Positions 15,777 through 25,129 of a DNA stretch of 31,859 nt are shown here, piece by piece. Origin of the DNA: Lachnospiraceae bacterium (lineage in GTDB: Bacteria; Bacillota_A; Clostridia; Lachnospirales; Lachnospiraceae). The first letter of the stretch is position 1. Each line of letters opens with the position of its first letter. The stretch is taken from the NCBI GenBank assembly GCA_024684065.1, contig JAIKXO010000208.1, positions 1 through 31,859 of the forward strand, given 5' to 3'. The notes under the pieces are model-generated. The model saw only the letters and a program-made list of their open reading frames with translations, was not told the origin of the DNA and made no database searches. A program made the translations under genes and the position numbers.

Positions 15777-16538
15777 TTACCCAAAGTTCCCCAAGGTTAA
15801 TATCTCCGGATCTCCCTTTGTGATCAGGACCGTGTTTTCATAATGTGCGCTTGGCAGTCCGTCTTCCGTTACTACCGTCCAGTCATCATCAAGCCATTCC
15901 ACATCCGCTCTTCCGAGATTGATCATGGGCTCTATTGCAAGCGTCATTCCTGCTTTCAGCTTCACACCGCGCTTTTTCTGCCTGAAATTCGGGATCTGCG
16001 GATCTTCATGAAGCGCTGTCCCTATCCCGTGTCCGACCAGGTCCTCAACGATACCGTATCCGAACTGCTCGATATAATCTGCGATGGCATTTGATATATC
16101 ATGCAGATGACAGCCTTCCCTGGCAAATTTTATACCTTCGAAGAAGCTCTGCCTCGTTCTTTCCACCAGCTGCTTTATCTCAGACGCAACCTCTCCTACC
16201 AGGTAGGTCCTTGCCGCGTCCGAATGGTAGCCCTTGTAGATCAGGCCCGCATCCAGGCTCACTATATCGCCTTCTTCAAGGAGCCTGTCCTTGCTCGGGA
16301 TCCCATGTACGACCTCATCATTTACCGATACGCAGATCGAGGCGGGATAGCCGTTATAATCAAGGAAATTCGGGATCCCGTCCTGCTCTCGTATAAGCCT
16401 GTCGCCTATTTTGTTTATCTCATAGGTCGAAATCCCGGGCTTTATTATCTCGCCAAGCTTGTTGTGAACATATTCGAGTCTTTTGCAGGACTCGCGCATC
16501 AGCTCTATTTCTCTTGGAGATTTAACAGAAACCGCCAT
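15777..16538 (-). CDS. map: Methionine aminopeptidase, type I
   Basis: It removes the initiator Met from new proteins. The pita-bread fold ligands are all visible: Asp 96 (SLDAGL), Asp 107 (HSDAART), His 170 (GHGIGTALHEDP), Glu 203 (AIEPMI) and Glu 234 (HYENTV); the substrate His is about 78 (VVHGIP). The length of 253 aa is that of type Ia enzymes without an N-terminal extension. It starts 2 nt after adk, so the two are coupled. Confidence 0.97.
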   Translation of the reverse strand: MAVSVKSPREIELMRESCKRLEYVHNKLGEIIKPGISTYEINKIGDRLIREQDGIPNFLDYNGYPASICVSVNDEVVHGIPSKDRLLEEGDIVSLDAGLIYKGYHSDAARTYLVGEVASEIKQLVERTRQSFFEGIKFAREGCHLHDISNAIADYIEQFGYGIVEDLVGHGIGTALHEDPQIPNFRQKKRGVKLKAGMTLAIEPMINLGRADVEWLDDDWTVVTEDGLPSAHYENTVLITKGDPEILTLGNFG

Positions 16539-16540
16539 CT

Positions 16541-17185
16541 CTAACTCCTGAGGATATTCTTTATCGCTTCAAAAACCTGATCTACTTCCATGGTTCCATC
16601 CACTTCCTTAAGAATACCCTTTTTGGAATAATAATCGATAAGAGGAGCTGTCTGCTCATGGTATACCGAAAGACGGTTCTTTACTGTCTCAGGCTTATCA
16701 TCATCCCTTATAACCAGCTCGGCCCCGCAGTTGTCACAGACATCCGCTGTCTTCGGAGGCATGTATTCAACATGATAGGTCGCACCGCATTTCAGGCAGG
16801 CACGCCTGCCGCCCATTCTGTGGATGATATTCTCATCGGGGACATTAACGTTGATCGCAAAATCTATTGACTCCGAAAGCTCTGAAACTGCCTTGTCAAG
16901 AACCTCTGCCTGCGGGATCGTCCTCGGATATCCGTCCAGAACATATCCGTTCTTGCAGTCATCCTTTTTAACCCTGTCAAGAAGTATCTTTACCGTAAGC
17001 TCATCAGGCACAAGCTCTCCCTTGTCCATGTACGCCTTCGCTTCCATTCCAAGGGGAGTCTGCTCCTTGATGTTTGCCCTGAAGATATCGCCTGTCGATA
17101 TATGGGGGATGTTATACTCCGCCGCTATTTTCTTTGCCTGGGTGCCCTTTCCGGCTCCCGGAGCTCCAAGCATTATGATCTTCAT
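16541..17185 (-). CDS. adk: Adenylate kinase, zinc-containing
   Basis: It interconverts ATP + AMP and two ADP. P-loop GAPGAGKGT (about 7-15), AMP-binding HISTGDIFR, and DGYPRTIPQA are present. The lid carries a four-cysteine zinc site (Cys 130, 133, 150, 153 in CLKCGATYH and CDNCGAEL), the Gram-positive type. The length of 214 aa is normal. It lies between secY and map. Confidence 0.97.
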   Translation of the reverse strand: MKIIMLGAPGAGKGTQAKKIAAEYNIPHISTGDIFRANIKEQTPLGMEAKAYMDKGELVPDELTVKILLDRVKKDDCKNGYVLDGYPRTIPQAEVLDKAVSELSESIDFAINVNVPDENIIHRMGGRRACLKCGATYHVEYMPPKTADVCDNCGAELVIRDDDKPETVKNRLSVYHEQTAPLIDYYSKKGILKEVDGTMEVDQVFEAIKNILRS

Positions 17186-17228
17186 ATACTGCCTTTCTTA
17201 CTGAATCCTGCGTGCTTATTATCATACT

Positions 17229-17260
17229 CATTAACGAAATGACCTGCCGTCTCGTTAATG
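17229..17260. repeat. Perfect 9-bp inverted repeat in the secY-adk gap
   Basis: CATTAACGA (17229-17237) and TCGTTAATG (17252-17260) can form a hairpin with a 14-nt loop right after the secY stop. No T-run follows, so it is more likely an mRNA-stabilising or processing structure than a terminator. Confidence 0.6.
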
Positions 17261-17263
17261 ACT

Positions 17264-18574
17264 TTAGTTCAGGAAGCCCTTGTAGTTTCTTACGAGCATC
17301 TGCGACTCGATCTGCTTTATTGTCTCAAGGATTACGCTGACTATGATGATCAGCGAGGTTCCGCCGAAGGAAACCCTTGCGTTAAACAAACCGTTGCAGA
17401 TGATAGGTATAAGGGCTACGATCAAAAGCCCTACGGCTCCGATAAACACTATATAATTAAGTATCTTTGTAAGATAATCGCTGGTCGGCTTACCCGGCCT
17501 TATTCCCGGTATGAAACCACCCTGCTTTTTCATATTGTTGGCCACCTCTAAAGGATTGAAGGTGATCGATGTATAGAAATATGCAAAGAATACTACAAGT
17601 ACGATATAGATAAGCGCGCCTATCGTATATCCCGGAGTGGCTGTCTTGAACCAGTTACTGGAGCTCAAAGCGCTCAGTATCCTCTGCCACCAGAGCGGTC
17701 CCTTGTTTCCCGTAAAGGAAGAGATAACAACAGGGAGCTGCATAAGGCTTGATGCGAAGATGATCGGGATAACGCCGCCCGTATTGACCTTTAAAGGAAT
17801 ATGGGAGCTCTGTCCACCCATCGTCTTCCTTCCCTGAATCTTCTTTGCGTACTGTACGGGTATCCTTCTTTCCGCGTCATTTAAGATAACGGTAAGGATC
17901 ACTGTTCCAAGCACGATCGCGATTATTATGATCGCTGCAAGTACTGCCGTGGCAAAGGATTTGCCCTTCATGAACTGATCATATAAGGAAGCGAAATCCT
18001 GAGGGATCCTGGAAATGATATTGATAGTAAGAACTATAGAGATACCGTTTCCAACTCCGTTTTCGGTAATCTGCTCACCGATCCACATAAGGAAAGCGGA
18101 TCCGCAGGTGAGCGCCGCGATGACCGTTATAACGTTTAATGCGTTGTATTTCTCGAGAAGTCCCTGTCTTCCGAAACCGACCGCCATAGCGGTTGATTCG
18201 ATAAGTGACAGGCCTACCGTAACATATCTTGTGATAGAAGCTATCTTCTTACGGCCGTCCTCGCCTTCCTTCTGCATCTCTTCAAGCTTCGGGATGGCAA
18301 TGGTTAATAACTGCATAATGATCGAGCTTGTAATGTACGGCGTGATATTAAGAGCAAAAACCGACATATTCAAGAACGATCCGCCTGTAAAAGCGTCAAG
18401 GAAGTTAAAGGAATCTCCAAGCTGCTGTGAGAACCAGTTCGAGAAATAGTTTCTGTCAACTCCCGGAACGGGAAGCTGGCTGCCGAACCTGATAACTATA
18501 AGCATCAGGAAGGTAAAAATAAGCTTAACCCTGATCTCTTTAATCTTCCACGCATTCTGGAATGTCTTTAACAT
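17264..18574 (-). CDS. secY: Protein translocase subunit SecY
   Basis: SecY forms the membrane channel of the Sec translocon. The start LKTFQNAWKIKEIRVKLIFTFLMLIVIRFGSQLPVPGVD is typical; about ten membrane helices follow. The plug region (GGSFLNMSVFALNITPYITSSIIMQLLT) and the cytoplasmic loop (VANNMKKQGGFIPGIRPGKPTSDYL) that docks SecA and the ribosome are clear. The length of 436 aa is standard. The ATG overlaps the rplO stop by 1 nt (TAATG), indicating coupled translation. Confidence 0.97.
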   Translation of the reverse strand: MLKTFQNAWKIKEIRVKLIFTFLMLIVIRFGSQLPVPGVDRNYFSNWFSQQLGDSFNFLDAFTGGSFLNMSVFALNITPYITSSIIMQLLTIAIPKLEEMQKEGEDGRKKIASITRYVTVGLSLIESTAMAVGFGRQGLLEKYNALNVITVIAALTCGSAFLMWIGEQITENGVGNGISIVLTINIISRIPQDFASLYDQFMKGKSFATAVLAAIIIIAIVLGTVILTVILNDAERRIPVQYAKKIQGRKTMGGQSSHIPLKVNTGGVIPIIFASSLMQLPVVISSFTGNKGPLWWQRILSALSSSNWFKTATPGYTIGALIYIVLVVFFAYFYTSITFNPLEVANNMKKQGGFIPGIRPGKPTSDYLTKILNYIVFIGAVGLLIVALIPIICNGLFNARVSFGGTSLIIIVSVILETIKQIESQMLVRNYKGFLN

Positions 18575-19014
18575 TAGATCACCTCTGCTTTTCCACCTAA
18601 CGCTTCAATCTTTTCCTTGGCAGAAGCACTGAATGCATTAGCCTGAACCGTAAGCTTCTTGGTAAGCTCGCCCATACCAAGGACCTTTACTCCATCCTTA
18701 GGATTTCTGACTATACGGCGTGCCACAAGATCCTCGATGGTTACTGTAGCACCGTCTTCAAATACCTCTAAGGCCGACACATTAAAGGTTACTATTTCTT
18801 TTGTATTGATATTCGTAAATCCTCTCTTGGGGATTCTTCTGTAAAAAGGCATCTGACCGCCTTCGAAACCGATCCTCGGAGCTCCCGAACGGGCCTTCTG
18901 GCCTTTATGTCCCTTACCGGCAGTCTTGCCGTTTCCGGAACCGTGTCCGCGTCCGCGCCTGAAATCATTCCTGTGCTTTGAACCCTTTGCAGGACTTAAA
19001 TTTGATAATTCCAT
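18574..19014 (-). CDS. rplO: 50S ribosomal protein L15
   Basis: L15 is a late-assembly 50S protein with a glycine/arginine-rich N-terminal extension reaching into rRNA. Seen here: [41 protein letters not shown], then [18 protein letters not shown], and a C-terminal L18e-like fold. Length 146 aa. It overlaps secY by 1 nt and lies 54 nt after rpmD. Confidence 0.97.
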   Translation of the reverse strand: MELSNLSPAKGSKHRNDFRRGRGHGSGNGKTAGKGHKGQKARSGAPRIGFEGGQMPFYRRIPKRGFTNINTKEIVTFNVSALEVFEDGATVTIEDLVARRIVRNPKDGVKVLGMGELTKKLTVQANAFSASAKEKIEALGGKAEVI

Positions 19015-19068
19015 TATGACAATCCTCCTAACAAAGCTTTTGTCGTTACAAAGATTATTATGCTTCTC

Positions 19069-19257
19069 TTATATTTCCTCAACCTTAACAAGATGGCATA
19101 CCTGCCTTATCATTCCTCTGATAGCAGGATTATCCGGAAGCTCATTAGATCTCCCTATTTTTTTCAACCCAAGGGACGCTACCGTAGCCCTGTGCTTCGG
19201 AATAGCACCTATCGTGGATTTTACCAAGGTTACTTTGAGTCTTTTTTCTTCAGCCAT
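19069..19257 (-). CDS. rpmD: 50S ribosomal protein L30
   Basis: A 62-residue L30: RLKVTLVKSTIGAIPKHRATVASLGLKKIGRS, then NPAIRGMIRQVCHLVKVEE. The frame is open three codons further, to a GTG at 19266, but ATG 19257 has AAGGAGG 8 nt upstream and gives the usual start. It follows rpsE by 13 nt. Confidence 0.95.
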   Translation of the reverse strand: MAEEKRLKVTLVKSTIGAIPKHRATVASLGLKKIGRSNELPDNPAIRGMIRQVCHLVKVEEI

Positions 19258-19270
19258 ATCGCGCACCTCC

Positions 19271-19780
19271 TTAAGACCTTATAGTGTCTACAGACTTGCC
19301 GCGGAGTCTGGCAACCTCTTCGGGCGTCTTCATCTCACCAAGAGCCTTTATTGTAGCCAGTACGACATTCTGCTTATTATTTGATCCCAGGGATTTTGTC
19401 CTGATATTCTTTATTCCGGCAAGCTCGCAGACCGCACGCGCGGGACCTCCGGCGATAACGCCTGTACCTTCGGGAGCTCTCTTCAAAAGAACCGATGCTC
19501 CGCAGTACTTTCCGCTGTAATCATGCGTGATACTGCTGTTCTCATCAAGCGCCACCGGCATCAGCTTCTTCATGGCATCTTCCTTGCCCTTGCGGATGGC
19601 CTCAGGAATTTCAGCGGCCTTTCCAAGTCCGGCGCCTACATGGCCGTTCTTGTCACCCACAACTACAAGAGCCGAGAAGCGCATGTTACGTCCACCCTTA
19701 ACAACCTTTGTTACTCTCTTAATCGCAACAACCTTTTCCTCAAGCTCCAGGTTGCTGGTATCTATGATAGTACGTTTCAT
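19271..19780 (-). CDS. rpsE: 30S ribosomal protein S5
   Basis: S5 lies at the mRNA entry and affects decoding accuracy. The dsRNA-binding-like N-terminal domain contains [37 protein letters not shown]; the C-terminal domain has [27 protein letters not shown]. The length of 169 aa is normal. It is 14 nt after rplR. Confidence 0.97.
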   Translation of the reverse strand: MKRTIIDTSNLELEEKVVAIKRVTKVVKGGRNMRFSALVVVGDKNGHVGAGLGKAAEIPEAIRKGKEDAMKKLMPVALDENSSITHDYSGKYCGASVLLKRAPEGTGVIAGGPARAVCELAGIKNIRTKSLGSNNKQNVVLATIKALGEMKTPEEVARLRGKSVDTIRS

Positions 19781-19794
19781 GTCCTTCCACCCTC

Positions 19795-20163
19795 CTAAAA
19801 TTTAAGACCGGCTTCTCTTGCCGCATCAGCCAAAGCCTTGATCTTTCCGTGATATAAAAAGCCGCCTCGGTCATAAACAACCTCTGTTATACCCTTGTCA
19901 AGAGCTCTCTTGGCAATAACCTTTCCAAGATAGCTTGCCGCTTCAACATTGTTGGTCTTCTCAAGCTCCGCCTGAACTTCCTTTTCAACGGTAGATGCGG
20001 CTGCCAGAGTATGGCGGGCGTTATCATCCACAAGCTGGGCATACATATGCTTATTGCTCCTGAAAACGGAAAGACGCGGTCTTTCGGCTGTGCCGCTGAA
20101 ACGGTTACGGATTCTCTTGTGCTTTTTACGTCTTACTTCCGTTCTTGATTTTTTACTAACCAT
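19795..20163 (-). CDS. rplR: 50S ribosomal protein L18
   Basis: L18 binds 5S rRNA and links it to the 50S central protuberance. The basic N-terminus ([19 protein letters not shown]) leads into [23 protein letters not shown], and the end [19 protein letters not shown] is canonical. The length of 122 aa is standard. It follows rplF by 19 nt. Confidence 0.97.
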   Translation of the reverse strand: MVSKKSRTEVRRKKHKRIRNRFSGTAERPRLSVFRSNKHMYAQLVDDNARHTLAAASTVEKEVQAELEKTNNVEAASYLGKVIAKRALDKGITEVVYDRGGFLYHGKIKALADAAREAGLKF

Positions 20164-20182
20164 TTTTCACACGCTCCTTTCC

Positions 20183-20725
20183 TTATTTCTTACCTGTCTT
20201 GCCGACCTTGCGCCTGATAACTTCATCAGAGTACTTGATTCCCTTGCCCTTATAAGGCTCAGGCCTTCTCTTGTCTCTGATCTCGGCAGCATACTGTCCG
20301 ACTTTTTCTTTATCGATACCCTTTACGGTGATCTTGTTCTGTCCTTCAACAACAGTCTCGATCCCATCAGGGTCTTCCATCTCAACGGGATGTGAATAAC
20401 CTAATGATAAGGTCAGCTTCTTTCCCTGCTTCTGGGCTCTGTAGCCGACACCGTTTATTTCCAGTGTTTTCTCGTATCCATTGGTTACTCCGATGATCAT
20501 ATTATTGATCAGTGTCCTGGTCAATCCGTGAAGAGATTTCATTCTCTTAAGATCGTTCGGACGGCTGACCGTGATGACTTCTCCATCCTTCTTTATTTCC
20601 ATCTCAGGCACCAGGATTCTCTCTAATGTACCCTTGGGACCTTTTACAGTCACTTTATTATTTTCTGCTATATCCACGGTAACACCCGCCGGAATAGCGA
20701 TTGGCATTCTTCCTATTCGTGACAT
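20183..20725 (-). CDS. rplF: 50S ribosomal protein L6
   Basis: L6 lies near the factor-binding stalk base. Two tandem L6 folds are visible, beginning [31 protein letters not shown], and the signature [26 protein letters not shown] closes the protein. The length of 180 aa is standard. GGAGG lies 10 nt before ATG. An unusual 278-bp gap with a large inverted repeat and a three-hairpin element separates it from rpsH. Confidence 0.97.
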   Translation of the reverse strand: MSRIGRMPIAIPAGVTVDIAENNKVTVKGPKGTLERILVPEMEIKKDGEVITVSRPNDLKRMKSLHGLTRTLINNMIIGVTNGYEKTLEINGVGYRAQKQGKKLTLSLGYSHPVEMEDPDGIETVVEGQNKITVKGIDKEKVGQYAAEIRDKRRPEPYKGKGIKYSDEVIRRKVGKTGKK

Positions 20726-20744
20726 TTCGCCCGTACCTCCTTAC

Positions 20745-20801
20745 AAAAAATTTCGTTTTTTAGCTTTTATTATTCAGACAAAGTAAATAACGAAATTTTT
20801 T
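20745..20801. repeat. Perfect 13-bp inverted repeat just upstream of rplF
   Basis: AAAAAATTTCGTT (20745-20757) and AACGAAATTTTTT (20789-20801) are exact reverse complements around a 31-nt loop. On the minus strand the second arm ends in a T-run immediately followed by TAAGGAGG, the rplF ribosome site. Folding could therefore limit rplF translation or read-through. Confidence 0.75.
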
Positions 20802-20906
20802 GGGTCAAAAAATTCTCGACCTGCTTCTTCGATTTTCCTTTGTCTATAGTTCAGCGAATTTTAACTCATAGAGGAAATATGTAATTTCTCTGTCTTACTT
20901 ATCCTC

Positions 20907-20995
20907 TCTGCACCGATATGCGAAGCAGATCGCGTGCTTTGGCATAAACTTTGGTTTATGCCGGTCCGGGCTGTTTTACAGACCGGATCATTTCC
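20907..20995. repeat. Three-hairpin intergenic element, copy 2 (rpsH-rplF gap)
   Basis: Hairpin 1: CGATATGC/GCAGATCG (20914-20921 with 20925-20932, one mismatch). Hairpin 2: GGCATAAAC/GTTTATGCC (20941-20949 with 20954-20962, 4-nt loop). Hairpin 3: GGTCCGGGCTG with CAGACCGGATC (20963-20973 with 20979-20989). Spacing and the GTGCTTT link between hairpins 1 and 2 match copy 1, with compensated base changes in hairpin 2. Confidence 0.82.
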
Positions 20996-21003
20996 GCTTT
21001 ACC

Positions 21004-21405
21004 TTACCATACAAAGCAGAGAACTTCTCCGCCTACGCCGGCCTTCCTTGCTTCTCTGTCCGTAACGACGCCGATGTTCGTTGAAACGATAGCTATTCCA
21101 AGTCCGCCCAAAACCCTGGGGATCTCGTCCTTACCCGCATAAACTCTAAGGCCCGGCTTACTGATCCTCTTAAGACCGGAAATAACCTTCTCGTTCTTAT
21201 CCTCGCCGTACTTAAGGATAATATGGATAGTCTTAAATACTCCGTCTTCGATAACTTCGTATTTCTTGATATATCCTTCCTTATATAATATCTCAGCTAT
21301 AGCAAGCTTCATTTTGGAAGAAGGAACATCTACTGTATCATGCTTAGCTGTATTTGCATTACGGATTCTCGTGAGCATATCCGCAATAGGATCACTTATT
21401 GTCAT
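21004..21405 (-). CDS. rpsH: 30S ribosomal protein S8
   Basis: S8 is a primary 16S rRNA binder and, in E. coli, the repressor of the spc operon. Seen: [45 protein letters not shown] and the end [31 protein letters not shown], the family signature. The length of 133 aa is normal. It follows rpsN by 30 nt. Confidence 0.97.
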   Translation of the reverse strand: MTISDPIADMLTRIRNANTAKHDTVDVPSSKMKLAIAEILYKEGYIKKYEVIEDGVFKTIHIILKYGEDKNEKVISGLKRISKPGLRVYAGKDEIPRVLGGLGIAIVSTNIGVVTDREARKAGVGGEVLCFVW

Positions 21406-21435
21406 TGCTTGAACCTCCTTATAAACAGTTTTGTT

Positions 21436-21621
21436 TTACCAGCTTGCCTTTCTGACTCCCGGAATCTGACCCTTGTATGCAAGCTCACGGAAACAAATTC
21501 TGCAAATTCCGTATTTTCTCAGATATGCGTGTGGACGTCCACAGATCTTGCAACGGCTGTATTCTCTGGTGGAGAACTTCTGTTTACGCTGCTGCTTTAC
21601 TTTCATTGCTTTCTTAGCCAT
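21436..21621 (-). CDS. rpsN: 30S ribosomal protein S14, zinc-binding type
   Basis: The short 61-residue form of S14, with two Cys-x2-Cys pairs (CKIC at 24-27 and CRIC at 40-43) forming a zinc site. [33 protein letters not shown] is typical of Firmicutes. It sits 21 nt after rplE and 30 nt before rpsH in the spc operon. Confidence 0.97.
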   Translation of the reverse strand: MAKKAMKVKQQRKQKFSTREYSRCKICGRPHAYLRKYGICRICFRELAYKGQIPGVRKASW

Positions 21622-21642
21622 AAAATTCTTTTCCTCCTGCCC

Positions 21643-22185
21643 TTACTGCTTCTGATACGGCATACCGAACTGTGTAAGCAGCTCGCGGGCCTCTTCATCA
21701 GTTTTAGCTGTAGTTACTATGATTACGTCCATTCCTCTTACCTTATCGATCTTATCATATTCGATCTCAGGGAAGATTATCTGCTCCTTGATTCCCAGAG
21801 CATAATTTCCTCTGCCATCGAAAGCATTGGGGTTTACGCCTCTGAAGTCACGAACTCGGGGAAGCGCAAGGTTTACAAGCCTGTCAAGGAAGTCATACAT
21901 CCTGTCCCCTCTCAACGTTACCTTGCATCCTATCTGCATTCCTTCTCTTATCTTGAAGTTGGCAATAGCCTTCTTAGCCTTTGTAATAACAGCCTTCTGG
22001 CCGGTGATCGTTTCCATATCCTTTACGGCTGACTCAAGAATCTTGGCATTTTCCTTAGCTTCGCCAACACCCATGTTTACAACGATCTTATCAAGCTTGG
22101 GCACTTCCATAACATTCTTATAGCCGAACTTCTTGGTCATCGCATCTACGATCTGATCCTTATATAAATCCTTATATCTGCTCAA
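21643..22185 (-). CDS. rplE: 50S ribosomal protein L5
   Basis: L5 anchors 5S rRNA and touches the P-site tRNA. Motifs: [21 protein letters not shown], then [32 protein letters not shown], and [31 protein letters not shown]. The length of 180 aa is standard. The start is TTG at 22185 (SRYKDLY) with GGAGG 9 nt upstream, a rare start for a ribosomal protein. Confidence 0.97.
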   Translation of the reverse strand: MSRYKDLYKDQIVDAMTKKFGYKNVMEVPKLDKIVVNMGVGEAKENAKILESAVKDMETITGQKAVITKAKKAIANFKIREGMQIGCKVTLRGDRMYDFLDRLVNLALPRVRDFRGVNPNAFDGRGNYALGIKEQIIFPEIEYDKIDKVRGMDVIIVTTAKTDEEARELLTQFGMPYQKQ

Positions 22186-22211
22186 AGCCTGGAACCTCCT
22201 CTCTCAAAGTA

Positions 22212-22520
22212 TCAATCTACAACATCGCCCGTTGACTTCGCGTAACGGACCTTCTTGCCATCAACGAACTTGAATCCGATCCTGGTAGGCTTGCCCTTAT
22301 GAACATACATAACGTTAGATGCATCCAGATAGGCTTCCTTCTCGATAATACCGCCGTTCTGATTAGCCATGGAAGGCTTCGTGTGTTTCTTTATCATATT
22401 GACGCCTTCGACTAAAAGCTTACGTTTCTTATGGTCAACAGCAAGAACCTTTCCCTCGGCTCCTACGTCTTTACCTGCGATAACTTTTACGGTATCGCCC
22501 GTTTTTATTTTCATCATCAT
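22212..22520 (-). CDS. rplX: 50S ribosomal protein L24
   Basis: L24 starts 50S assembly. The KOW domain is at the N-terminus (KIKTGDTVKVIAGKDVGAEGKVLAVDHKKRKLLVEGVNMIKKHTKPS) and the end RIGFKFVDGKKVRYAKSTGD is typical. The frame is open to 22595, but that region lies in the intergenic element. Three ATGs in a row occur at 22520, 22517 and 22514; I chose 22520 because GGAGG lies 9 nt upstream, giving 102 aa. Confidence 0.93.
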   Translation of the reverse strand: MMMKIKTGDTVKVIAGKDVGAEGKVLAVDHKKRKLLVEGVNMIKKHTKPSMANQNGGIIEKEAYLDASNVMYVHKGKPTRIGFKFVDGKKVRYAKSTGDVVD

Positions 22521-22534
22521 AACTGTTTTCCTCC

Positions 22535-22660
22535 AAGTCTGCGCCGATTCACTTATGATCTCATTCGCAATCCGTCTGCCGGGATTTCGAATCATTTAAA
22601 GCGCTTAAGTACGAGCTTCTGCCCGTACCGGTCCGATCCTTTTTAAACCGGATCACGTCC
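22535..22660. repeat. Three-hairpin intergenic element, copy 3 (rplN-rplX gap)
   Basis: It begins with the same AAGTCTGCGCCGATT as copy 1. Hairpin 1 is replaced by a longer region (GATTC 22546-22550 to GAATC 22589-22593). Hairpin 2 is GTACGAGC with GCCCGTAC (22609-22616 with 22621-22628, 4-nt loop, one mismatch). Hairpin 3 is GGTCCG with CCGGATC ending at 22654. Position in the gap is directly upstream of the rplX ribosome site. Confidence 0.72.
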
Positions 22661-22665
22661 TTTGT

Positions 22666-23034
22666 CTATAATACCTCCGGAGCCAATGAGACGATCTTCA
22701 TAAACTGCTTTTCACGAAGCTCTCTGGCTACAGGCCCGAAAATACGGGTTCCGGTAGGTGTCTTATCATCTTTTATGATAACCGCCGCGTTCTCGTCAAA
22801 TCTGATGTATGAGCCGTCCTTACGTCTTGTGGTCTTTACGGTACGCACAACCACAGCCTTTACTACATCGCCCTTCTTAACAACTCCTCCGGGCGTTGCA
22901 TCCTTGACGGTAGCAACGATAATATCGCCTATCCTCGCATATCTCCTTCTGGAGCCGCCCAAAACCCTGATGCACAGAAGCTCTTTGGCACCGGTATTGT
23001 CAGCAACCTTAAGTCTGCTTTCCTGCTGTATCAT
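22666..23034 (-). CDS. rplN: 50S ribosomal protein L14
   Basis: L14 lies at the subunit interface. The 122-aa sequence is canonical: [28 protein letters not shown], then [36 protein letters not shown] and [26 protein letters not shown]. It begins the spc part of the cluster, 34 nt after rpsQ. Confidence 0.98.
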   Translation of the reverse strand: MIQQESRLKVADNTGAKELLCIRVLGGSRRRYARIGDIIVATVKDATPGGVVKKGDVVKAVVVRTVKTTRRKDGSYIRFDENAAVIIKDDKTPTGTRIFGPVARELREKQFMKIVSLAPEVL

Positions 23035-23068
23035 GTCAACTTTCCTCCTTGCAACCCAATTGCAAATA

Positions 23069-23323
23069 TTACTTTGCTTTCTCTACGATCTCTACGAGAC
23101 GCCATCTCTTGTCCTTGGAAAGAGGCCTTGTCTCCATAACCTTTACGGTATCGCCGATATTGCATTCATTCTTCTCGTCATGAGCCTTGAGCTTATAAGT
23201 CCTCTTTACGATCTTCTTGTAAATAGGGTGCTTAACATGGTTTTCTACAGCTACAACGATCGTCTTGTCCATCTTATTGCTGGTAACTTTGCCTACACGG
23301 GTCTTTCTTAAATTTCTTTCCAT
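23069..23323 (-). CDS. rpsQ: 30S ribosomal protein S17
   Basis: An OB-fold 16S rRNA binder. [49 protein letters not shown] and the end [19 protein letters not shown] are typical. The frame is open to 23341, but ATG 23323 has AGGGGG 7 nt upstream and gives the family length of 84 aa. It starts 14 nt after rpmC. Confidence 0.95.
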   Translation of the reverse strand: MERNLRKTRVGKVTSNKMDKTIVVAVENHVKHPIYKKIVKRTYKLKAHDEKNECNIGDTVKVMETRPLSKDKRWRLVEIVEKAK

Positions 23324-23337
23324 TCCTATGCCCCCTC

Positions 23338-23541
23338 TCACGCCTTAGCCTTTTGTGTGATAACCGTCTGGATCCTTGCGATGTTTCTCCTGACTTCCTT
23401 GATCCTGCTGGTATTGTCAAGCTGATTGGTTGCGTTCTGGAATCTCAGATTGAAAAGCTCTTTCTTGGCCGCTACCAGATCCTCATTCAGCTCTGAGGCT
23501 GATTTTGCTTTAAGTTCTTCAACATAATTCTTACTCTTCAT
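23338..23541 (-). CDS. rpmC: 50S ribosomal protein L29
   Basis: A small two-helix protein at the tunnel exit, where trigger factor and SRP dock. The 67-aa sequence has [52 protein letters not shown], the L29 signature. Its ATG overlaps the rplP stop by 1 nt. Confidence 0.97.
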   Translation of the reverse strand: MKSKNYVEELKAKSASELNEDLVAAKKELFNLRFQNATNQLDNTSRIKEVRRNIARIQTVITQKAKA

Positions 23542-23969
23542 TATGATGCACCGCCTTCCAGGTCTGCCTTAGAGACTATCTTACATTTTACGGGAAGCTT
23601 ATGCGTAGCAAGACGAAGCGCTTCCTTTGCGATTTCCTCCGAAACTCCTGCTATCTCGAACATAACACGTCCCGGCTTAACTACCGCTACCCAGTACTCA
23701 ACTGCTCCCTTACCTGAACCCATACGAGTTCCCAAAGGCTTGCTGGTAACGGGCTTATCGGGGAAGATCTTTATCCAGACCTTACCGCCACGCTTAATGT
23801 AACGTGTCATTGCAATTCTGGCTGCCTCTATCTGGTTCGACTTGATCCATGCGGGCTCCGTTGCTATTATACCGTACTCGCCGTATGCTAAAACGTTTCC
23901 TCTTGTAGCCTTTCCTTTCATGCTTCCGCGGAACTGCTTACGACGCTTAACTCTTTTAGGCATTAACAT
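23541..23969 (-). CDS. rplP: 50S ribosomal protein L16
   Basis: L16 shapes the A-site side of the peptidyl transferase centre. [23 protein letters not shown] at the start and [28 protein letters not shown] in the middle are diagnostic. The length is 142 aa from ATG 23969 or 140 aa from ATG 23963, which gives the usual MPKRVK start. It directly abuts rpsC and overlaps rpmC by 1 nt. Confidence 0.96.
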   Translation of the reverse strand: MLMPKRVKRRKQFRGSMKGKATRGNVLAYGEYGIIATEPAWIKSNQIEAARIAMTRYIKRGGKVWIKIFPDKPVTSKPLGTRMGSGKGAVEYWVAVVKPGRVMFEIAGVSEEIAKEALRLATHKLPVKCKIVSKADLEGGAS

Positions 23970-24671
23970 TTAGTTCACGCTCCCTTCCTTACGATTACCC
24001 TGACGGGGCTTAAACGAATCGCTCTGCGATTCCTCCTTATTCTTTGTAGGAAGTACCTCGCCCTTATATATCCATACCTTTACACCGAGCTTTCCGTACG
24101 TGGTATCGGCTTCGGCAAATCCATAATCAATGTCAGCTCTTAATGTCTGAAGAGGAATAGTACCCTCTGAATAAGTCTCGCCTCTTGCAATATCTGCTCC
24201 GCCAAGACGGCCTGAAACCCTGGTCTTTATCCCAAGCGCGCCTGACTTTAAGGTTCTTGAAATAGCTGACTTCATAGCCTTTCTAAAGGTTACGCGGTTT
24301 TCAAGCTGCTGAGCGATATTCTCCGCAACCAGCTGGGCCTCTCTGTCGGGTCTCTTGATCTCTTTTATATCAACGGTAAGCTTCTGGCCGGTGAATTTCT
24401 GCAGCTGCTTCTTTGTGTTTTCTATCTCCGCTCCGCCTTTACCGATGATAACGCCGGGCTTTGCGGTAAAGATGATAACCTTTAATTTACCGGGAGTTCT
24501 TTCGATCTCAATCTTGGAGATACCGGCATTGCCTAACTTTTTCTTGAGGTATTTTCTGATATTATAGTCTTCAACCAAATAGTCAGCGAATTCCTCCTCA
24601 GCATACCATCTTGAATCCCAATCCTTAATAACGCCGACCCTCAAGCCGTGGGGATTAACTTTCTGTCCCAT
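23970..24671 (-). CDS. rpsC: 30S ribosomal protein S3
   Basis: S3 sits at the mRNA entry channel. The N-terminus [22 protein letters not shown], the KH domain ([20 protein letters not shown]) and the C-terminal [53 protein letters not shown] are all clear. The length of 233 aa includes a short charged tail. It follows rplV by 34 nt. Confidence 0.97.
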   Translation of the reverse strand: MGQKVNPHGLRVGVIKDWDSRWYAEEEFADYLVEDYNIRKYLKKKLGNAGISKIEIERTPGKLKVIIFTAKPGVIIGKGGAEIENTKKQLQKFTGQKLTVDIKEIKRPDREAQLVAENIAQQLENRVTFRKAMKSAISRTLKSGALGIKTRVSGRLGGADIARGETYSEGTIPLQTLRADIDYGFAEADTTYGKLGVKVWIYKGEVLPTKNKEESQSDSFKPRQGNRKEGSVN

Positions 24672-24705
24672 TCTTGCTCCTCCTTACGAAGTCTTTATTA
24701 AACAG

Positions 24706-25110
24706 TTACTTTTCTACCTTATCTTTCTCATCAAGCACAATGGTGATATGGCTCATTCTATGCTCTATCCTGTAAGCCCTTCCCTGTGCCCTGGGCCTGA
24801 TCCTCTTCATTGTAGGGCCTTTATTTGCATAGCACTCGGCTACATAAAGGTTATCCCTGTTCATGCCGTTATTGTTCTCGGCATTGGCTATTGCCGACTC
24901 CAAAAGCTTCTTTATCAGTGCTGAAGCATGTCTGGGATTGTATGTAACAATACCTAAGGCAGTCGCTACATCCTTGCCTCTGATAGCATCAAGCACGAAA
25001 CAGGCCTTTGTGACGGATACCCTGGCGTATGAAAGCTTTGCCGACGGTCTTTTGTCCCTGTTGTTTTCGTTTCTTTCTCTCTTTATCTGAGATCTATGTC
25101 CTTTAGCCAT
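24706..25110 (-). CDS. rplV: 50S ribosomal protein L22
   Basis: L22 lines the exit tunnel with a long hairpin. Seen: AKLSYARVSVTKACFVLDAIRGKDVATALGIVTYNPRHASALIKKLLESAIANAENN, then the tunnel loop AYANKGPTMKRIRPRAQGRAYRI-like region and the end SHITIVLDEKD. At 134 aa it carries a basic N-terminal extension (about 20 residues). The preceding gap to rpsS holds a hairpin-rich stretch. Confidence 0.97.
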   Translation of the reverse strand: MAKGHRSQIKRERNENNRDKRPSAKLSYARVSVTKACFVLDAIRGKDVATALGIVTYNPRHASALIKKLLESAIANAENNNGMNRDNLYVAECYANKGPTMKRIRPRAQGRAYRIEHRMSHITIVLDEKDKVEK

Positions 25111-25129
25111 AAATCCTGTCCTCCTTACA

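Noticed and set aside
21340..22032. 230-aa plus-strand open frame
   Set aside because: Antisense to rpsH, rpsN and rplE, all of which are certain genes.
22521..22595. Upstream extension of rplX
   Set aside because: The extra 25 residues are coded by the intergenic hairpin element, and the three ATGs at 22514-22520 have a correctly spaced GGAGG.
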